In this document: piece after piece, positions 1 through 8,989 of the stretch | Position numbering within the stretch: the stretch's first letter is position 1 | Layout: every line of letters begins with the position of its first letter | DNA from: Actinophytocola sp963727495 | Lineage (GTDB): Bacteria; Actinomycetota; Actinomycetes; Mycobacteriales; Pseudonocardiaceae | Assembly (NCBI GenBank): GCA_963727495.1 | Contig: CAVSGQ010000006.1 | Location: 2,108,001-2,172,000 of the forward strand | Direction: 5' to 3' | DNA length: 64,000 bases | Translations under genes and position numbers: made by a program | Notes under the pieces: model-generated | Database searches by the model: none | What the model was told of the DNA's origin: nothing | What the model saw: the letters and a program-made list of their open reading frames with translations, nothing else

Positions 1-746
1 CGCACCGGCGAGGCCGACACCGCCCTCGTCTACGGGTTCGGCAAGTCCAGCGCCGGCGTGCTGCGCCGGGTGCTCGCCCTGCAGCTCGACCCGTACTCCG
101 TCGCTCCACTGTGGCCGGACGCGGTCAGCATCGCCGGGTTGCAGGCCCGCCTCGGCCTCGACGCCGGGTTGTGGACCGAGCGCGACATGGCCGAGGTCGC
201 CGCGCGCAGCCGGGCCGCCGATCCGCGCGCGCAGATCCACGAGCAGGTCACCGCGGACGAGCTGCTCGCCCGGCCCTACCTCGCGAACCCGTTGCGCCGC
301 CACGACTGCGCGCCCGTCACCGACGGGGCCGCCGTCGTCGTGCTCGCCGGGGGCGAGCGGGCGCGGGCGCTGTGCGCCCGGCCGGCCTGGATCACCGGCA
401 TCGAGCACCGGGTGGAGACCGCGCATCTCGGTGCCCGCGACCTCACCACCTCGCCGTCCACCGTGGCCGCCGCGAAGGCCGCGGGCGTCGACGGCGTGAC
501 CCTCGCCGAGCTGCACGCGCCGTTCACCCACCAGGAGATCCTGCTGCGCCAGGCGCTCGGGCTCGGCGAGGAGGTGGTGGTCAACCCGTCCGGCGGGCCG
601 CTGGCCGGCAACCCGATGTTCGCCGCCGGCCTGGCCCGCATCGGCGAGGCCGCCACCCGCCTTCGCCCCGGCGAGCGGGCGCTCGCGCACGCCACCAGCG
701 GGCCCGCGCTGCAGCAGAACCTCGTGTGCGTACTGGAGGCCGACTG

Positions 747-747
<1 letters not shown>
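1..747 (+). CDS. Thiolase-like lipid-transfer protein (Ltp4-like), 5' end outside window
   Basis: The frame is open from base 1, so the N-terminus lies upstream of the window; 248 residues remain. The C-terminal half of a thiolase/SCP-x fold is visible, with an SPSTVAAAKAAG stretch, a NPSGGPLAGNP loop and the closing HATSGPALQQN segment. It is followed with ATGA overlap by a second, longer thiolase-like protein. This pairing is that of mycobacterial ltp4-ltp3, linked to steroid side-chain removal by retro-aldol cleavage. Ltp partners normally need a DUF35 protein, which would lie upstream and cannot be seen. The family call is firm; the exact Ltp4 assignment is inferred from order and length. 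Confidence 0.8.
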
Positions 748-1894
<1,147 letters not shown>

Positions 1895-1898
<4 letters not shown>

Positions 1899-2761
1899 AG
1901 TTCACCGTCGGGGTCGCGCTCAGCCCGCTGGACCAGCTCGGCGAGCTGGCGAGGACGGCCGAGGAGTGCGGGTACGACTCGATCGCGCTGCCGGACTCGC
2001 TGTTCTTCTCCGAGCAGGTCTCCGCGAAGTACCCGTACACGCCGGACGGCGCCCGGTTCTGGGACGAGGAGACCCCGTGGGTGGACCCGTTCGTGGCCGC
2101 CGCGTCGATGGGCGCGGTCACCAGCCGGATCCGCTTCTACACCCAGGTGCTCAAGCTCAACCCGCGCAACCCCGTCCTGCTCGCCCGGCAGATCGGCTCG
2201 GTCGCGGTGCTCACCGGCAACCGCTTCGGGCTCGGCGTCGGGCTGGGCTGGTCGCCGGAGGAGAGCCGGTGGTGCGGCGGGATGTTCGACCACCGCGGGG
2301 CGCGCGCCGACGAGGCCGTCGAGGTCATCCGGCTGATCCTCGGCGGCGGCATGGTCTCCTACCACGGCGAGTTCTACGACTTCGGCAAGCTGACGATGAG
2401 CCCCGCGCCCGCCGAGCCGGTGCCGGTCTACGTCGGTGGGCACACCGAGGCGGCGCTGCGCCGGGCCGCGCGCACCGGTGACGGCTGGACCTCGGCGATG
2501 ATCGGCTTCGACGACCTGCGGGACGTGATCGACCGGCTGGGCAAGCTGCGGGCCGAGTACGACCGGACCGGCCCCTTCGAGATCCAGGCCGTCTGCGTCG
2601 ACCGGTTCGGGGTGGACGGCTACCGCGCGCAGGCCGGCATCGGGGTGACCGACGCGATCGTGGTGCCGTGGGTGTTCTACGGCGTGGGCCTCGACGGGCC
2701 GCTGCGGGCCAAGAAGGACGGCATGAAGCGCTTCGCCGACGAGATCATGGGGCGGATATGA
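1895..2761 (+). CDS. LLM-class (luciferase-like) probable F420-dependent oxidoreductase
   Basis: 288 residues of luciferase-like monooxygenase TIM barrel, starting MKFTVGVALSPLDQLGELA. The typical core segments are present (FYTQVLKLNPRNPVLLARQ, FGLGVGLGWSPEE, VPVYVGGHTEAALRRAAR). Actinobacterial members of this class usually use coenzyme F420. The ATG overlaps the preceding TGA (ATGA), so translation is probably coupled to the Ltp pair. A homologue (Rv3520c type) lies beside ltp3/ltp4 in Mycobacterium tuberculosis, which supports a role in sterol metabolism. The substrate is unknown. Confidence 0.8.
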
Positions 2762-3195
2762 CTGCCATCACGTGGAGCGGGCCGCAGGCGACACACCCGG
2801 CGCGGGCGGCGTCGCGCGCCTCGATGGACGCGGTGTGCCGGGGCGCCAGGGAGGAGTGGGTCGCGCTGTTCGCCGAGGACGGCGTGGTCGAGGACCCGGT
2901 CGGCGTGTCGATGTTCGACCCGACCGGCGACGGCCACCGTGGCCGCGCGGCGATCGGCGCGTTCTGGGATATGACGATCGCCAACGTGGAGCGGTTCGAG
3001 TTCGACATCCGCGACTCGTTCGCCGCGGGTGACGAGGTGGCCAACGTCGGCACCATCACCACGTTCCTGCCCGGTGGGTCCAGAGTGGACACCGAGGGCG
3101 TGTTCGTCTACCGGGTGAACGCCGACGGGCTCATCGTGTCGATGCGCGCGTTCTGGGAGACCGACCGGGCGATGGCTACCCTGCGGCGGGTGTGA
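2758..3195 (+). CDS. NTF2-like / ketosteroid-isomerase-fold protein
   Basis: 145 residues of SnoaL/NTF2-like alpha+beta cone fold: a helix with WVALFAEDGVVEDPVG, then GHRGRAAIGAFWDMT and the strands VANVGTITTFLPGG and VDTEGVFVYRV. The ATG overlaps the previous TGA by 4 bp, making it the last gene of the operon. The fold is shared by ketosteroid isomerases and by small hydratase or binding proteins. Its place beside ltp and LLM genes suggests steroid binding or isomerisation, which is inference. Its 3' end overlaps the convergent lipoprotein gene by 20 bp. Confidence 0.7.
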   Translation: MTAITWSGPQATHPARAASRASMDAVCRGAREEWVALFAEDGVVEDPVGVSMFDPTGDGHRGRAAIGAFWDMTIANVERFEFDIRDSFAAGDEVANVGTITTFLPGGSRVDTEGVFVYRVNADGLIVSMRAFWETDRAMATLRRV

Positions 3196-3568
3196 GCTCG
3201 ATGCCGTAGTCGGCGCAGGCCAGCACGAGCGCGTTGTCGTGGAAGTCCGCGCGGGTCAGGAAGTCCGCCCGCGCCGAGTCCTGGCTGAACACGGTGAACG
3301 TGAACGACGCGGTGTCGAACGCCTCGCGCAGCCGCTCGTCGGGCGCGCCTGCGCGCAGCCGGTGCAGGTCGTTCATGGTCGCCTCGTACACCGTGGCGAA
3401 CCGCGCCGGTGCCTCGTCGTACTGCCGCGCGGCGACGACCAGGTCGTGCATCGCGTCGCCGTAGTCGGTGCAGAACGCGCTCGTCTGGTCCGACGGCCCG
3501 CCGCAGCCGGCGGAACCGGCCGCCACCAGGAGGATGGCGGCCGGCAGGACACACCGCTTCACAACCAC
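3176..3568 (-). CDS. Small putative lipoprotein
   Basis: 130 residues with an N-terminal KR pair, a hydrophobic stretch and a lipobox-like AGSAGC ending at Cys22, so it is probably an exported lipid-anchored protein. The mature part is mostly helical and has further Cys near C33 and close to the C-terminus, possibly forming a disulfide. No domain was recognised. It is transcribed alone and convergent with the NTF2-like gene, overlapping its last 20 bp. Confidence 0.6.
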   Translation of the reverse strand: MVVKRCVLPAAILLVAAGSAGCGGPSDQTSAFCTDYGDAMHDLVVAARQYDEAPARFATVYEATMNDLHRLRAGAPDERLREAFDTASFTFTVFSQDSARADFLTRADFHDNALVLACADYGIELTPAAG

Positions 3569-3655
3569 ACCGAAAGCGTGCTCCGTCGCCGCGGCGCGGC
3601 GCAGTCCGCGCGGACCGATCGCCGGGCCGCCGCGACTGCCCGAAAGGGCACGCTC

Positions 3656-4297
3656 CTACGACGCGACCCCGACCGGCTGCCGGACGGCGCGCGGGTCCTC
3701 CAGCAGCGCGAGCATCGCGTGCGCCACGTCCGCCCGGGAGACGAAGCCCCCGTTCGGCACGTTGGCGCCGATCGCGGTGCGGTAGCTGCCGGTCAGCGGC
3801 TTGTCGGTGAGCCGGGGCGGGCGCACGACCGTCCACTCGGTACCGCTGCGCCGGATGTCGGCCTCCATGGTCTCCAGGTCGTCGTAGACCTTCCTGAGCA
3901 CCAGCCGGACCAGCGGGTAGGCGATCCGCCGGCCGACGAACCGCTCGCCGTCCGGGACCGGGCCGACCGGCATCGCGCTCACCGCCACGAACCGGCGCAC
4001 CCCCGTGGCCTCCAGCGCGCCCAGGACGCCGCGGGTCGCCACGGTCGCGATGCCCGCGTCCTTGAGCGAGCGCGGCCCGATCCCGGACAGCGCGGCGTCG
4101 CTGCCGGCCAGCGCGGGCTCCAGCGGCCCGGGCTCGGCGAGGCCCTCGACGGTGACCACCCGCAGCCCCGGCCGGTCCGGCACGGCCAGCCGCGACCGGT
4201 CCCGCACCACCGCGGTCACCGTGTGCCCGGCGTCGAGCGCCAGCCGCACCGCGTGCCCGCCGATTCCCCCGGTTGCTCCGAACACGGTCAGCTTCAT
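3656..4297 (-). CDS. NAD(P)H-binding protein (atypical SDR)
   Basis: 213 residues beginning MKLTVFGATGGIGGHAVRLAL, the glycine-rich dinucleotide-binding loop of extended or atypical SDRs (NAD(P)-binding family, NmrA/BVR-B type). Later segments such as GVRRFVAVSAMPVG and GTEWTVVRPPRLTD are typical. The usual YxxxK catalytic pair is not evident, so it could be a reductase or a redox sensor. It is divergent from a MarR regulator 66 bp away, a common arrangement in which the regulator controls its neighbour. Confidence 0.75.
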   Translation of the reverse strand: MKLTVFGATGGIGGHAVRLALDAGHTVTAVVRDRSRLAVPDRPGLRVVTVEGLAEPGPLEPALAGSDAALSGIGPRSLKDAGIATVATRGVLGALEATGVRRFVAVSAMPVGPVPDGERFVGRRIAYPLVRLVLRKVYDDLETMEADIRRSGTEWTVVRPPRLTDKPLTGSYRTAIGANVPNGGFVSRADVAHAMLALLEDPRAVRQPVGVAS

Positions 4298-4325
4298 CCC
4301 TGCTCACCCTTCCCCACCCGGTACA

Positions 4326-4358
4326 TTGACTTCGCAGCACATACAATACGAGAGTCAA
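4326..4358. promoter_or_regulatory. Inverted repeat TTGACT...AGTCAA between SDR and MarR genes
   Basis: TTGACT (4326-4331) and AGTCAA (4353-4358) form a perfect 6-bp inverted repeat separated by 21 bp, in an AT-rich patch of otherwise very GC-rich DNA. It lies in the 66-bp gap between two divergent genes. The second arm ends 5 bp before the MarR start codon. It could be a MarR autoregulatory operator or a pair of outward -35 elements. Confidence 0.4.
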
Positions 4359-4363
4359 ACTAT

Positions 4364-4852
4364 ATGGATAACGTACCAGAGGATCGGCGCGCGTGGCGGC
4401 GCGTCGCCAACGAGGTGCAGGGCGCGCTGCGGGACGTGAACGGGCACCTCATCGTGCTCAACCACCGGGTGGGCACCCGGGTCTCGCTGCGCGACGTGGA
4501 CCTGACCTGCCTCGACATCGTCGCCCGGTACGGTCCGCTCAGCCCGAGCGCGCTGGCCACGCGCGCCGGCGTGCACCCGGCCACGATGACCGGCATCCTC
4601 GACCGGCTCGAGCGCAGCGGCTGGGTCGCGCGCGACCGTGACCAGGCCGACCGGCGCGCCGTCGTGGTGCGGGCCGTGGCCGACCAGGGCGGCGAGCTGT
4701 ACCGGCTCTACGGGGGGATGCGCGCGGCGCTGAACGACATCTGCGCGGAGTACGACGTCGAGCAGCTCGAGCTGATCGCCGGGTTCCTGCGCCGGGTGGC
4801 GCACGCGGGTGAGCGGTCGGCCGACGCGCTCGCCGGCGACGGTCAGGTGTAG
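4364..4852 (+). CDS. MarR-family transcriptional regulator
   Basis: 162 residues from ATG at 4364 (MDNVPEDRRAWRR). The winged-helix core is clear: GPLSPSALATRAGVHPATMT as recognition helix region, then ILDRLERSGWVARDRDQADRR as the wing, with helical dimerisation ends. No Shine-Dalgarno sequence is obvious, so the message may be leaderless. It probably represses itself and the divergent SDR gene. Its tail overlaps the convergent P450 gene by 10 bp. Confidence 0.85.
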   Translation: MDNVPEDRRAWRRVANEVQGALRDVNGHLIVLNHRVGTRVSLRDVDLTCLDIVARYGPLSPSALATRAGVHPATMTGILDRLERSGWVARDRDQADRRAVVVRAVADQGGELYRLYGGMRAALNDICAEYDVEQLELIAGFLRRVAHAGERSADALAGDGQV

Positions 4853-6069
4853 GCGACCCGCAGCTCCTTGATGCCGTTGAGCCAGCCCGACCGCAGCCGG
4901 CGCGGTTCGCCCTCGGCGTGGATGTCGGGCATGTGCTCGGCGATCGCGTCGAAGATCAGGTCGATCTCCACCTTCGCCAGGTTGGCGCCGACGCAGTAGT
5001 GCGCGCCGGTGCCGCCGAAGCCCAGGTGCGGGTTGGGGTCGCGGGTGATGTCGAAGCGGTGCGGGTCGGTGAACACCGCGGTGTCGAAGTTGGCCGAGCT
5101 GTAGAACATGCCGACCCGCTGGCCCTTCTTGATCTCCACGCCGCCGAGCTCGGTGTCGCGCAGGGCGGTGCGCTGGAAGGACATCACCGGCGTGGAGTAG
5201 CGGACGATCTCGTCGGCCGTGGTCGCGGGACGCTCCGCCTTGAACAGCTCCCACTGGTCGCGGTGGGTGAGGAACGCGTGCATGCCGTGGGTGATCGCGT
5301 TGCGGGTGGTCTCGTTGCCGGCCACCGCGAGCAGCAGCACGAAGAACCCGAACTCGTCCGACCTCAGGTTGTCGCCGTCGATGTCCGCGTTGACCAGCTT
5401 CGTGACGATGTCGTCGGCCGGGCATTTCTTGCGCTCCTCGGCCATGTGCCAGGCGTAGCCGAGCAGCTCCGCGGACGCGGCCTGCGGGTCGATCGAGTAC
5501 TCCGGGTCGTCGTAGGCGACCATCTGGTTGGACCAGTCGAACACCTTGTGCCGGTCGTCCTGCGGGATGCCCAGCAGCTCGGCGATCGCCTGCAGCGGCA
5601 GCTCGCACGCGACCTGGGTGACGAAGTCGCCGCCGCCCTGCGCCTTGGCCGTGGTGACGATCCGCTCGGCGCGCTCGGCGAGCTTGTCCCGCAGCCGGTT
5701 GATCGCCTTCGGGGTGAAGCCGCGGGAGACGATGCCGCGCACCTTGGAGTGGTGCGGCGGGTCGATGTTCAGCATGATCAGCCGCTGCGCCTCGATCTTC
5801 TCCCGGGTCATGTCCGGGTCGAACCGGATGATCGCGGTGTTCTCGGCACTGGAGTAGACGTCGCTGTGCCGGGAGACCTCCTTGACCTCGGCGTGCCGGC
5901 TGACCACCCAGTAGCCGTCGTCGCCGAAGCCGGCGACGCCGTGCGGCTGCGCGTTCCACCAGACCGGCGCGGTCCGGCGCAGCTCGGCGAACTCGGCGAC
6001 CGGGATGCGGTCCGCGTAGAGATCGGGGTCGGTGAAGTCGAAGCCGTCGGGGATGCGGGGAGCGGCCAC
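4843..6069 (-). CDS. cyp125: Cytochrome P450 CYP125, steroid C26/C27 monooxygenase
   Basis: CYP125 hydroxylates and further oxidises the terminal methyl of the cholesterol side chain, the first step of side-chain degradation. Visible features from GTG 6069: N-terminal PDGFDFTDPDLYADR, the I-helix AGNETT (about 250-255), ExxR as EIVR (287-290), and the heme loop FGGTGAHYC with Cys359. Similarity to M. tuberculosis CYP125 runs the whole length. An upstream in-frame GTG at 6114 would add 15 residues, but those codons contain the KstR operator, and GGAG lies just before 6069, so I chose 6069. It is divergent from fadA5, as in mycobacteria. Confidence 0.92.
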   Translation of the reverse strand: MAAPRIPDGFDFTDPDLYADRIPVAEFAELRRTAPVWWNAQPHGVAGFGDDGYWVVSRHAEVKEVSRHSDVYSSAENTAIIRFDPDMTREKIEAQRLIMLNIDPPHHSKVRGIVSRGFTPKAINRLRDKLAERAERIVTTAKAQGGGDFVTQVACELPLQAIAELLGIPQDDRHKVFDWSNQMVAYDDPEYSIDPQAASAELLGYAWHMAEERKKCPADDIVTKLVNADIDGDNLRSDEFGFFVLLLAVAGNETTRNAITHGMHAFLTHRDQWELFKAERPATTADEIVRYSTPVMSFQRTALRDTELGGVEIKKGQRVGMFYSSANFDTAVFTDPHRFDITRDPNPHLGFGGTGAHYCVGANLAKVEIDLIFDAIAEHMPDIHAEGEPRRLRSGWLNGIKELRVAYT

Positions 6070-6086
6070 GTCGTTCTCCGATCGTG

Positions 6087-6100
6087 TGGAACACGTTCTA
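6087..6100. promoter_or_regulatory. KstR-type operator upstream of cyp125
   Basis: TGGAACACGTTCTA fits the mycobacterial KstR motif TNNAACNNGTTNNA at every fixed position. It sits 18 bp upstream of the chosen cyp125 start and about 88 bp from fadA5. A TetR-type regulator (KstR, itself not in this window) released by a steroid CoA thioester is expected to act here. Confidence 0.8.
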
Positions 6101-6163
6101 CTCGATTCAAACACACGGCCCGTCTGGAAGTGAAGGGTCGACAGGCCGCTCCTTGCTCGGTCC

Positions 6164-6177
6164 AGAAACAGGTTCTA
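6164..6177. promoter_or_regulatory. KstR-type operator upstream of fadA5
   Basis: AGAAACAGGTTCTA matches TNNAACNNGTTNNA except at the first base (A for T). It ends 10 bp before the fadA5 ATG, so a bound repressor would cover the transcription or translation start. With the cyp125 box it gives each divergent gene its own site. Confidence 0.65.
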
Positions 6178-6187
6178 TTTTGTGAAC

Positions 6188-7306
6188 ATGGCAGATCCGG
6201 TGATCGTCGAGGCCGTCCGCACGCCCATCGGGAAGCGGGGCGGCGTGCTGTCCGGCATGCACGCGGCGGAGATCCTGGGTGCCGCCCAGTCCGCCGCGCT
6301 GGCTCGCGCCGGAGTAGAACCTGTTCTCGTCGAGCAGGTGATCGGCGGCTGCGTGACCCAGGCGGGGGAGCAGTCGAACAACATCACCCGGACCGCCTGG
6401 CTGCACGCGGGGCTGCCCTACCGCGCCGGCTGCATGACCGTCGACTCGCAGTGCGGCTCGGCGCAGCAGGCGATGCACCTGGTGGCCGGGCTCATCGCGG
6501 CGGGTGCGATCGACGTCGGCGTGGCGTGCGGGGTGGAGGCGATGAGCCGGGTCCCGCTGCGGTCCAACGTCGGCGTGAACGTCGGCACCCCGCGACCGGA
6601 CTCCTGGTCGGTCGACCTGCCCAACCAGTTCGTCGCGGCCGAGCGGATCGCGGGGCGGCGCGGGCTGTCCCGCGAGGACCTCGACCGGTTCGGCGCGCGG
6701 TCGCAGGCGCTGGCCGCGGCGGCGTGGTCGGCCGGCCACTTCCGCCGCGAGGTCGTGCCGGTCGGCGCGGTGATCCAGGACCAGGGGCTGCGGGCCACCT
6801 CGGTCGAGGCGCTGGCCGGGCTCTCGCCGGTGGTCGAGGGCGGCCTGCACACCGCGGGCACGTCGTCGCAGATCTCCGACGGGGCGTCGGCGGTGCTGCT
6901 GATGTCCGCCGACCGGGCGCGCTCGCTCGGGCTCGCGCCGCGGGCGCGGATCGTGGCGCAGTGCCTGCTCGGCGCGGAGCCGTACTTCCACCTGGACGGC
7001 CCGGTGCAGGCGACGGACACGCTGCTCGCGCGGACCGGGATGAAGATCGGCGACCTGGACCTGTTCGAGGTGAACGAGGCGTTCGCGTCGGTGGTGCTGT
7101 CCTGGATGTCGGTGCACGAGCCGGACCCGGACCTGGTCAACGTCAACGGCGGCGCGATCGCGCTGGGCCACCCGGTCGGCGCCACCGGCACCCGGCTGGT
7201 CACCACCGCCTTGCACGAGTTGGAGCGGCGGGACGCGGCGACCGCGCTGATCGCCATGTGCGCCGGCGGCGCGCTGTCCACCGGCACCATCATCGAGAGG
7301 TGCTAG
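6188..7306 (+). CDS. fadA5: Steroid 3-ketoacyl-CoA thiolase FadA5
   Basis: FadA5 performs thiolysis of the 3-oxo side-chain CoA esters of cholesterol, releasing acetyl- or propionyl-CoA. The 372-residue protein (start ATG 6188; GTG 6182 is possible) has the thiolase active-site Cys89 in DSQCGSAQQ, the NEAFAS loop, GHPVGATG with His328, and Cys358 in MCAGGALSTGT. The N-terminus MADPVIVEAVRTPIGKR and the segment GGCVTQAGEQSNNITR closely match mycobacterial FadA5. It is divergent from cyp125, with a KstR-type box just upstream and another inside the gene. Confidence 0.9.
   Translation: MADPVIVEAVRTPIGKRGGVLSGMHAAEILGAAQSAALARAGVEPVLVEQVIGGCVTQAGEQSNNITRTAWLHAGLPYRAGCMTVDSQCGSAQQAMHLVAGLIAAGAIDVGVACGVEAMSRVPLRSNVGVNVGTPRPDSWSVDLPNQFVAAERIAGRRGLSREDLDRFGARSQALAAAAWSAGHFRREVVPVGAVIQDQGLRATSVEALAGLSPVVEGGLHTAGTSSQISDGASAVLLMSADRARSLGLAPRARIVAQCLLGAEPYFHLDGPVQATDTLLARTGMKIGDLDLFEVNEAFASVVLSWMSVHEPDPDLVNVNGGAIALGHPVGATGTRLVTTALHELERRDAATALIAMCAGGALSTGTIIERC
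6315..6328. promoter_or_regulatory. KstR-type box inside fadA5
   Basis: TAGAACCTGTTCTC fits the KstR consensus except the final base. It lies in codons 43-47 of fadA5, spelled with GTA, CCT and GTT, which are rare choices in this gene. It could be a roadblock or auxiliary operator, or chance. Confidence 0.45.
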
Positions 7307-7390
7307 CGGCGCCGTGCCGCGCCAGGGGTCGGCTCGGCGGGTGGCGGGTCGCGCGGGTGAGGTGCGCGCGGGCGCGGCATGGCACTACAC

Positions 7391-7412
7391 TAACCAAGCA
7401 ATTGCTAGGTTA
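7391..7412. promoter_or_regulatory. 22-bp palindromic operator upstream of echA20-ipdABC (KstR2-like)
   Basis: A 22-bp palindrome with a single mismatched pair, core ACCAAGCAATTGCTAGGT, ends 9 bp before the echA20 start. Near-identical palindromes occur at 14119-14136 and 18687-18706. The half-site ACCAAG matches the AnCAAG half described for mycobacterial KstR2, but the half-sites here are 6 bp apart, not 2, so assignment to KstR2 is tentative. The genes it precedes are KstR2-regulon genes in mycobacteria. Confidence 0.7.
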
Positions 7413-7421
7413 GGCGGTCCG

Positions 7422-8165
7422 ATGGGTGTGTCGACAAGCCGGCCCGAACCCGGCGTCGCCGTGGTCACGATGGAGTTTCCGCCGGTCAACGCGCTGCCGG
7501 TGCGCGGCTGGTTTGATCTCGCCGACGCGGTGACCGAGGCCGGGGAGGACCCGTCGACCCACGTCGTCGTCCTGCGGGCGGCGGGGCGCGGGTTCTGCGC
7601 CGGGGTGGACATCAAGGAGATCAGGTCGGTCGGCCACGACGCGCTGGTCGGCGCGAACCAGGGTTGCCACGCGGCGTTCGGCGCGGTGTACGACTGCGCG
7701 GTGCCGGTGGTGGCCGCCGTGCAGGGGTTCTGCCTCGGCGGCGGGATCGGGCTGGTGGGCAACGCGGACGTGGTGATCGCCGCCGAGGACGCCACGTTCG
7801 GGCTGCCCGAGGTGGACCGGGGAGCGCTCGGCGCGGCCACGCACCTGGCCCGCCTGGTGCCCCAGCACCTGATGCGGGTGCTCTACTACACCGCGTCCAC
7901 GATCACCGCCGCGGACCTGCACCACCACGGCTCGGTGTACCGGGTCGTGCCGCTGTCCGAACTGGACGCTGCGGCGCGGAAGCTGGCCGGGGAGATCGCG
8001 GCGAAGGACACCCGGGTCATCCGCGCGGCGAAGGCCGCGATCAACGGCATCGACCCGCAGGACGTGCACCGCAGCTACCGGTTCGAGCAGGGCTTCACCT
8101 ACGAGCTGAACCTGACCGGCGTCGCCGACGAGGCGCGGGCGCGGTTCGGGGAGGGCGGGTCGTGA
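7422..8165 (+). CDS. echA20: (7aS)-HIEC-CoA hydrolase EchA20 (crotonase family)
   Basis: EchA20 hydrolytically opens ring D of the HIEC-CoA intermediate during catabolism of steroid rings C and D. The 247-residue crotonase starts at ATG 7422, after the operator. It shows PPVNALPVRGWFDLADAV, the oxyanion-hole segments AAGRGFCAGVDIKEI and FCLGGGIGLVGNADV, and LPEVDRGALGAATHLARLVP. These match M. tuberculosis EchA20 closely and length is identical. The stop overlaps the GTG of ipdA; echA20-ipdA-ipdB-ipdC form one operon, as in mycobacteria. Confidence 0.9.
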   Translation: MGVSTSRPEPGVAVVTMEFPPVNALPVRGWFDLADAVTEAGEDPSTHVVVLRAAGRGFCAGVDIKEIRSVGHDALVGANQGCHAAFGAVYDCAVPVVAAVQGFCLGGGIGLVGNADVVIAAEDATFGLPEVDRGALGAATHLARLVPQHLMRVLYYTASTITAADLHHHGSVYRVVPLSELDAAARKLAGEIAAKDTRVIRAAKAAINGIDPQDVHRSYRFEQGFTYELNLTGVADEARARFGEGGS

Positions 8166-8989
8166 GGGACAAGCGGATGACGGCCGACGAGGCGGTCGGC
8201 ACGCTGTCCGACGGGATGACCATCGGCATCGGCGGGTGGGGCTCGCGGCGCAAGCCGATGGCGTTGGTGCGCGCGATCCTGCGCTCGCCGCTGCGCGACC
8301 TGACCGTGGTGTCCTACGGCGGGCCGGACGTCGGCCTGCTCTGCGCGGCGGGCCGGGTGCGCGAGGTGGTGTTCGGGTTCGTCTCGCTGGACTCGATCGC
8401 CTACGACCCGTTCTTCCGCCGCGCCCGCGAGTCCGGCGCGATCGCGGTGCGCGAGCTCGACGAGGGCATGCTCCAGTGTGGGCTGCGGGCGGCCGCGCAC
8501 CGGCTGCCGTTCCTGCCGATCCGGGCCGGGCTGGGGTCCGACGTGCTGACCCTGGACCCGTCGCTGCGCACCGTCCGCTCGCCCTACGACGGCCAGGAGG
8601 TGGTCGCGATGCCGCCGCTGCACCTGGACGCCGCGCTCGTCCACCTCAACCGCGCCGACCGGCACGGCAACGCCCGCTACCTCGGCCCGGACCCGTACTT
8701 CGACGACCTGTTCTGCCTGGCCGCGCGGCGGCGCTACGTGTCCTGCGAGTCCGTTGTGGACACCGCGGACCTCGCCGCGCTCGGGCCGCCGCAGTCGCTG
8801 CTGCTCAACCGGATGATGGTGGACGGGGTGGTGGAGACGCCGGGCGGCGCGCACTTCACCAGCTGCGTGCCGGACTACGGGCGGGACGAGGAGTTCCAGC
8901 GTGCGTACGCCGCCGGCGACTGGCCGGCCTTCGCCGACCGCTACCTGTCCGGCGACGAGGCGGCCTACCAGGCGGCGGTGCGGGCATGA
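8162..8989 (+). CDS. ipdA: COCHEA-CoA hydrolase subunit IpdA
   Basis: IpdAB resembles a class I CoA transferase but acts as a hydrolase that opens ring C of the steroid intermediate COCHEA-CoA. This alpha subunit has 275 residues from GTG 8162 (overlapping the previous TGA). It begins with MTADEAVGTLSDGMTIGIGG and contains GWGSRRKPMALVRAIL and the FGFVSLDSIAYDPFFRR segment. The catalytic Glu of true CoA transferases is expected in the beta subunit. Overlap with both neighbours implies coupled synthesis of the two subunits. Confidence 0.88.
   Translation: MRDKRMTADEAVGTLSDGMTIGIGGWGSRRKPMALVRAILRSPLRDLTVVSYGGPDVGLLCAAGRVREVVFGFVSLDSIAYDPFFRRARESGAIAVRELDEGMLQCGLRAAAHRLPFLPIRAGLGSDVLTLDPSLRTVRSPYDGQEVVAMPPLHLDAALVHLNRADRHGNARYLGPDPYFDDLFCLAARRRYVSCESVVDTADLAALGPPQSLLLNRMMVDGVVETPGGAHFTSCVPDYGRDEEFQRAYAAGDWPAFADRYLSGDEAAYQAAVRA

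Noticed and set aside
6070..6114. Fifteen-residue N-terminal extension of cyp125 from GTG 6114
   Set aside because: The KstR-type operator occupies these codons and a good ribosome-binding site precedes GTG 6069.
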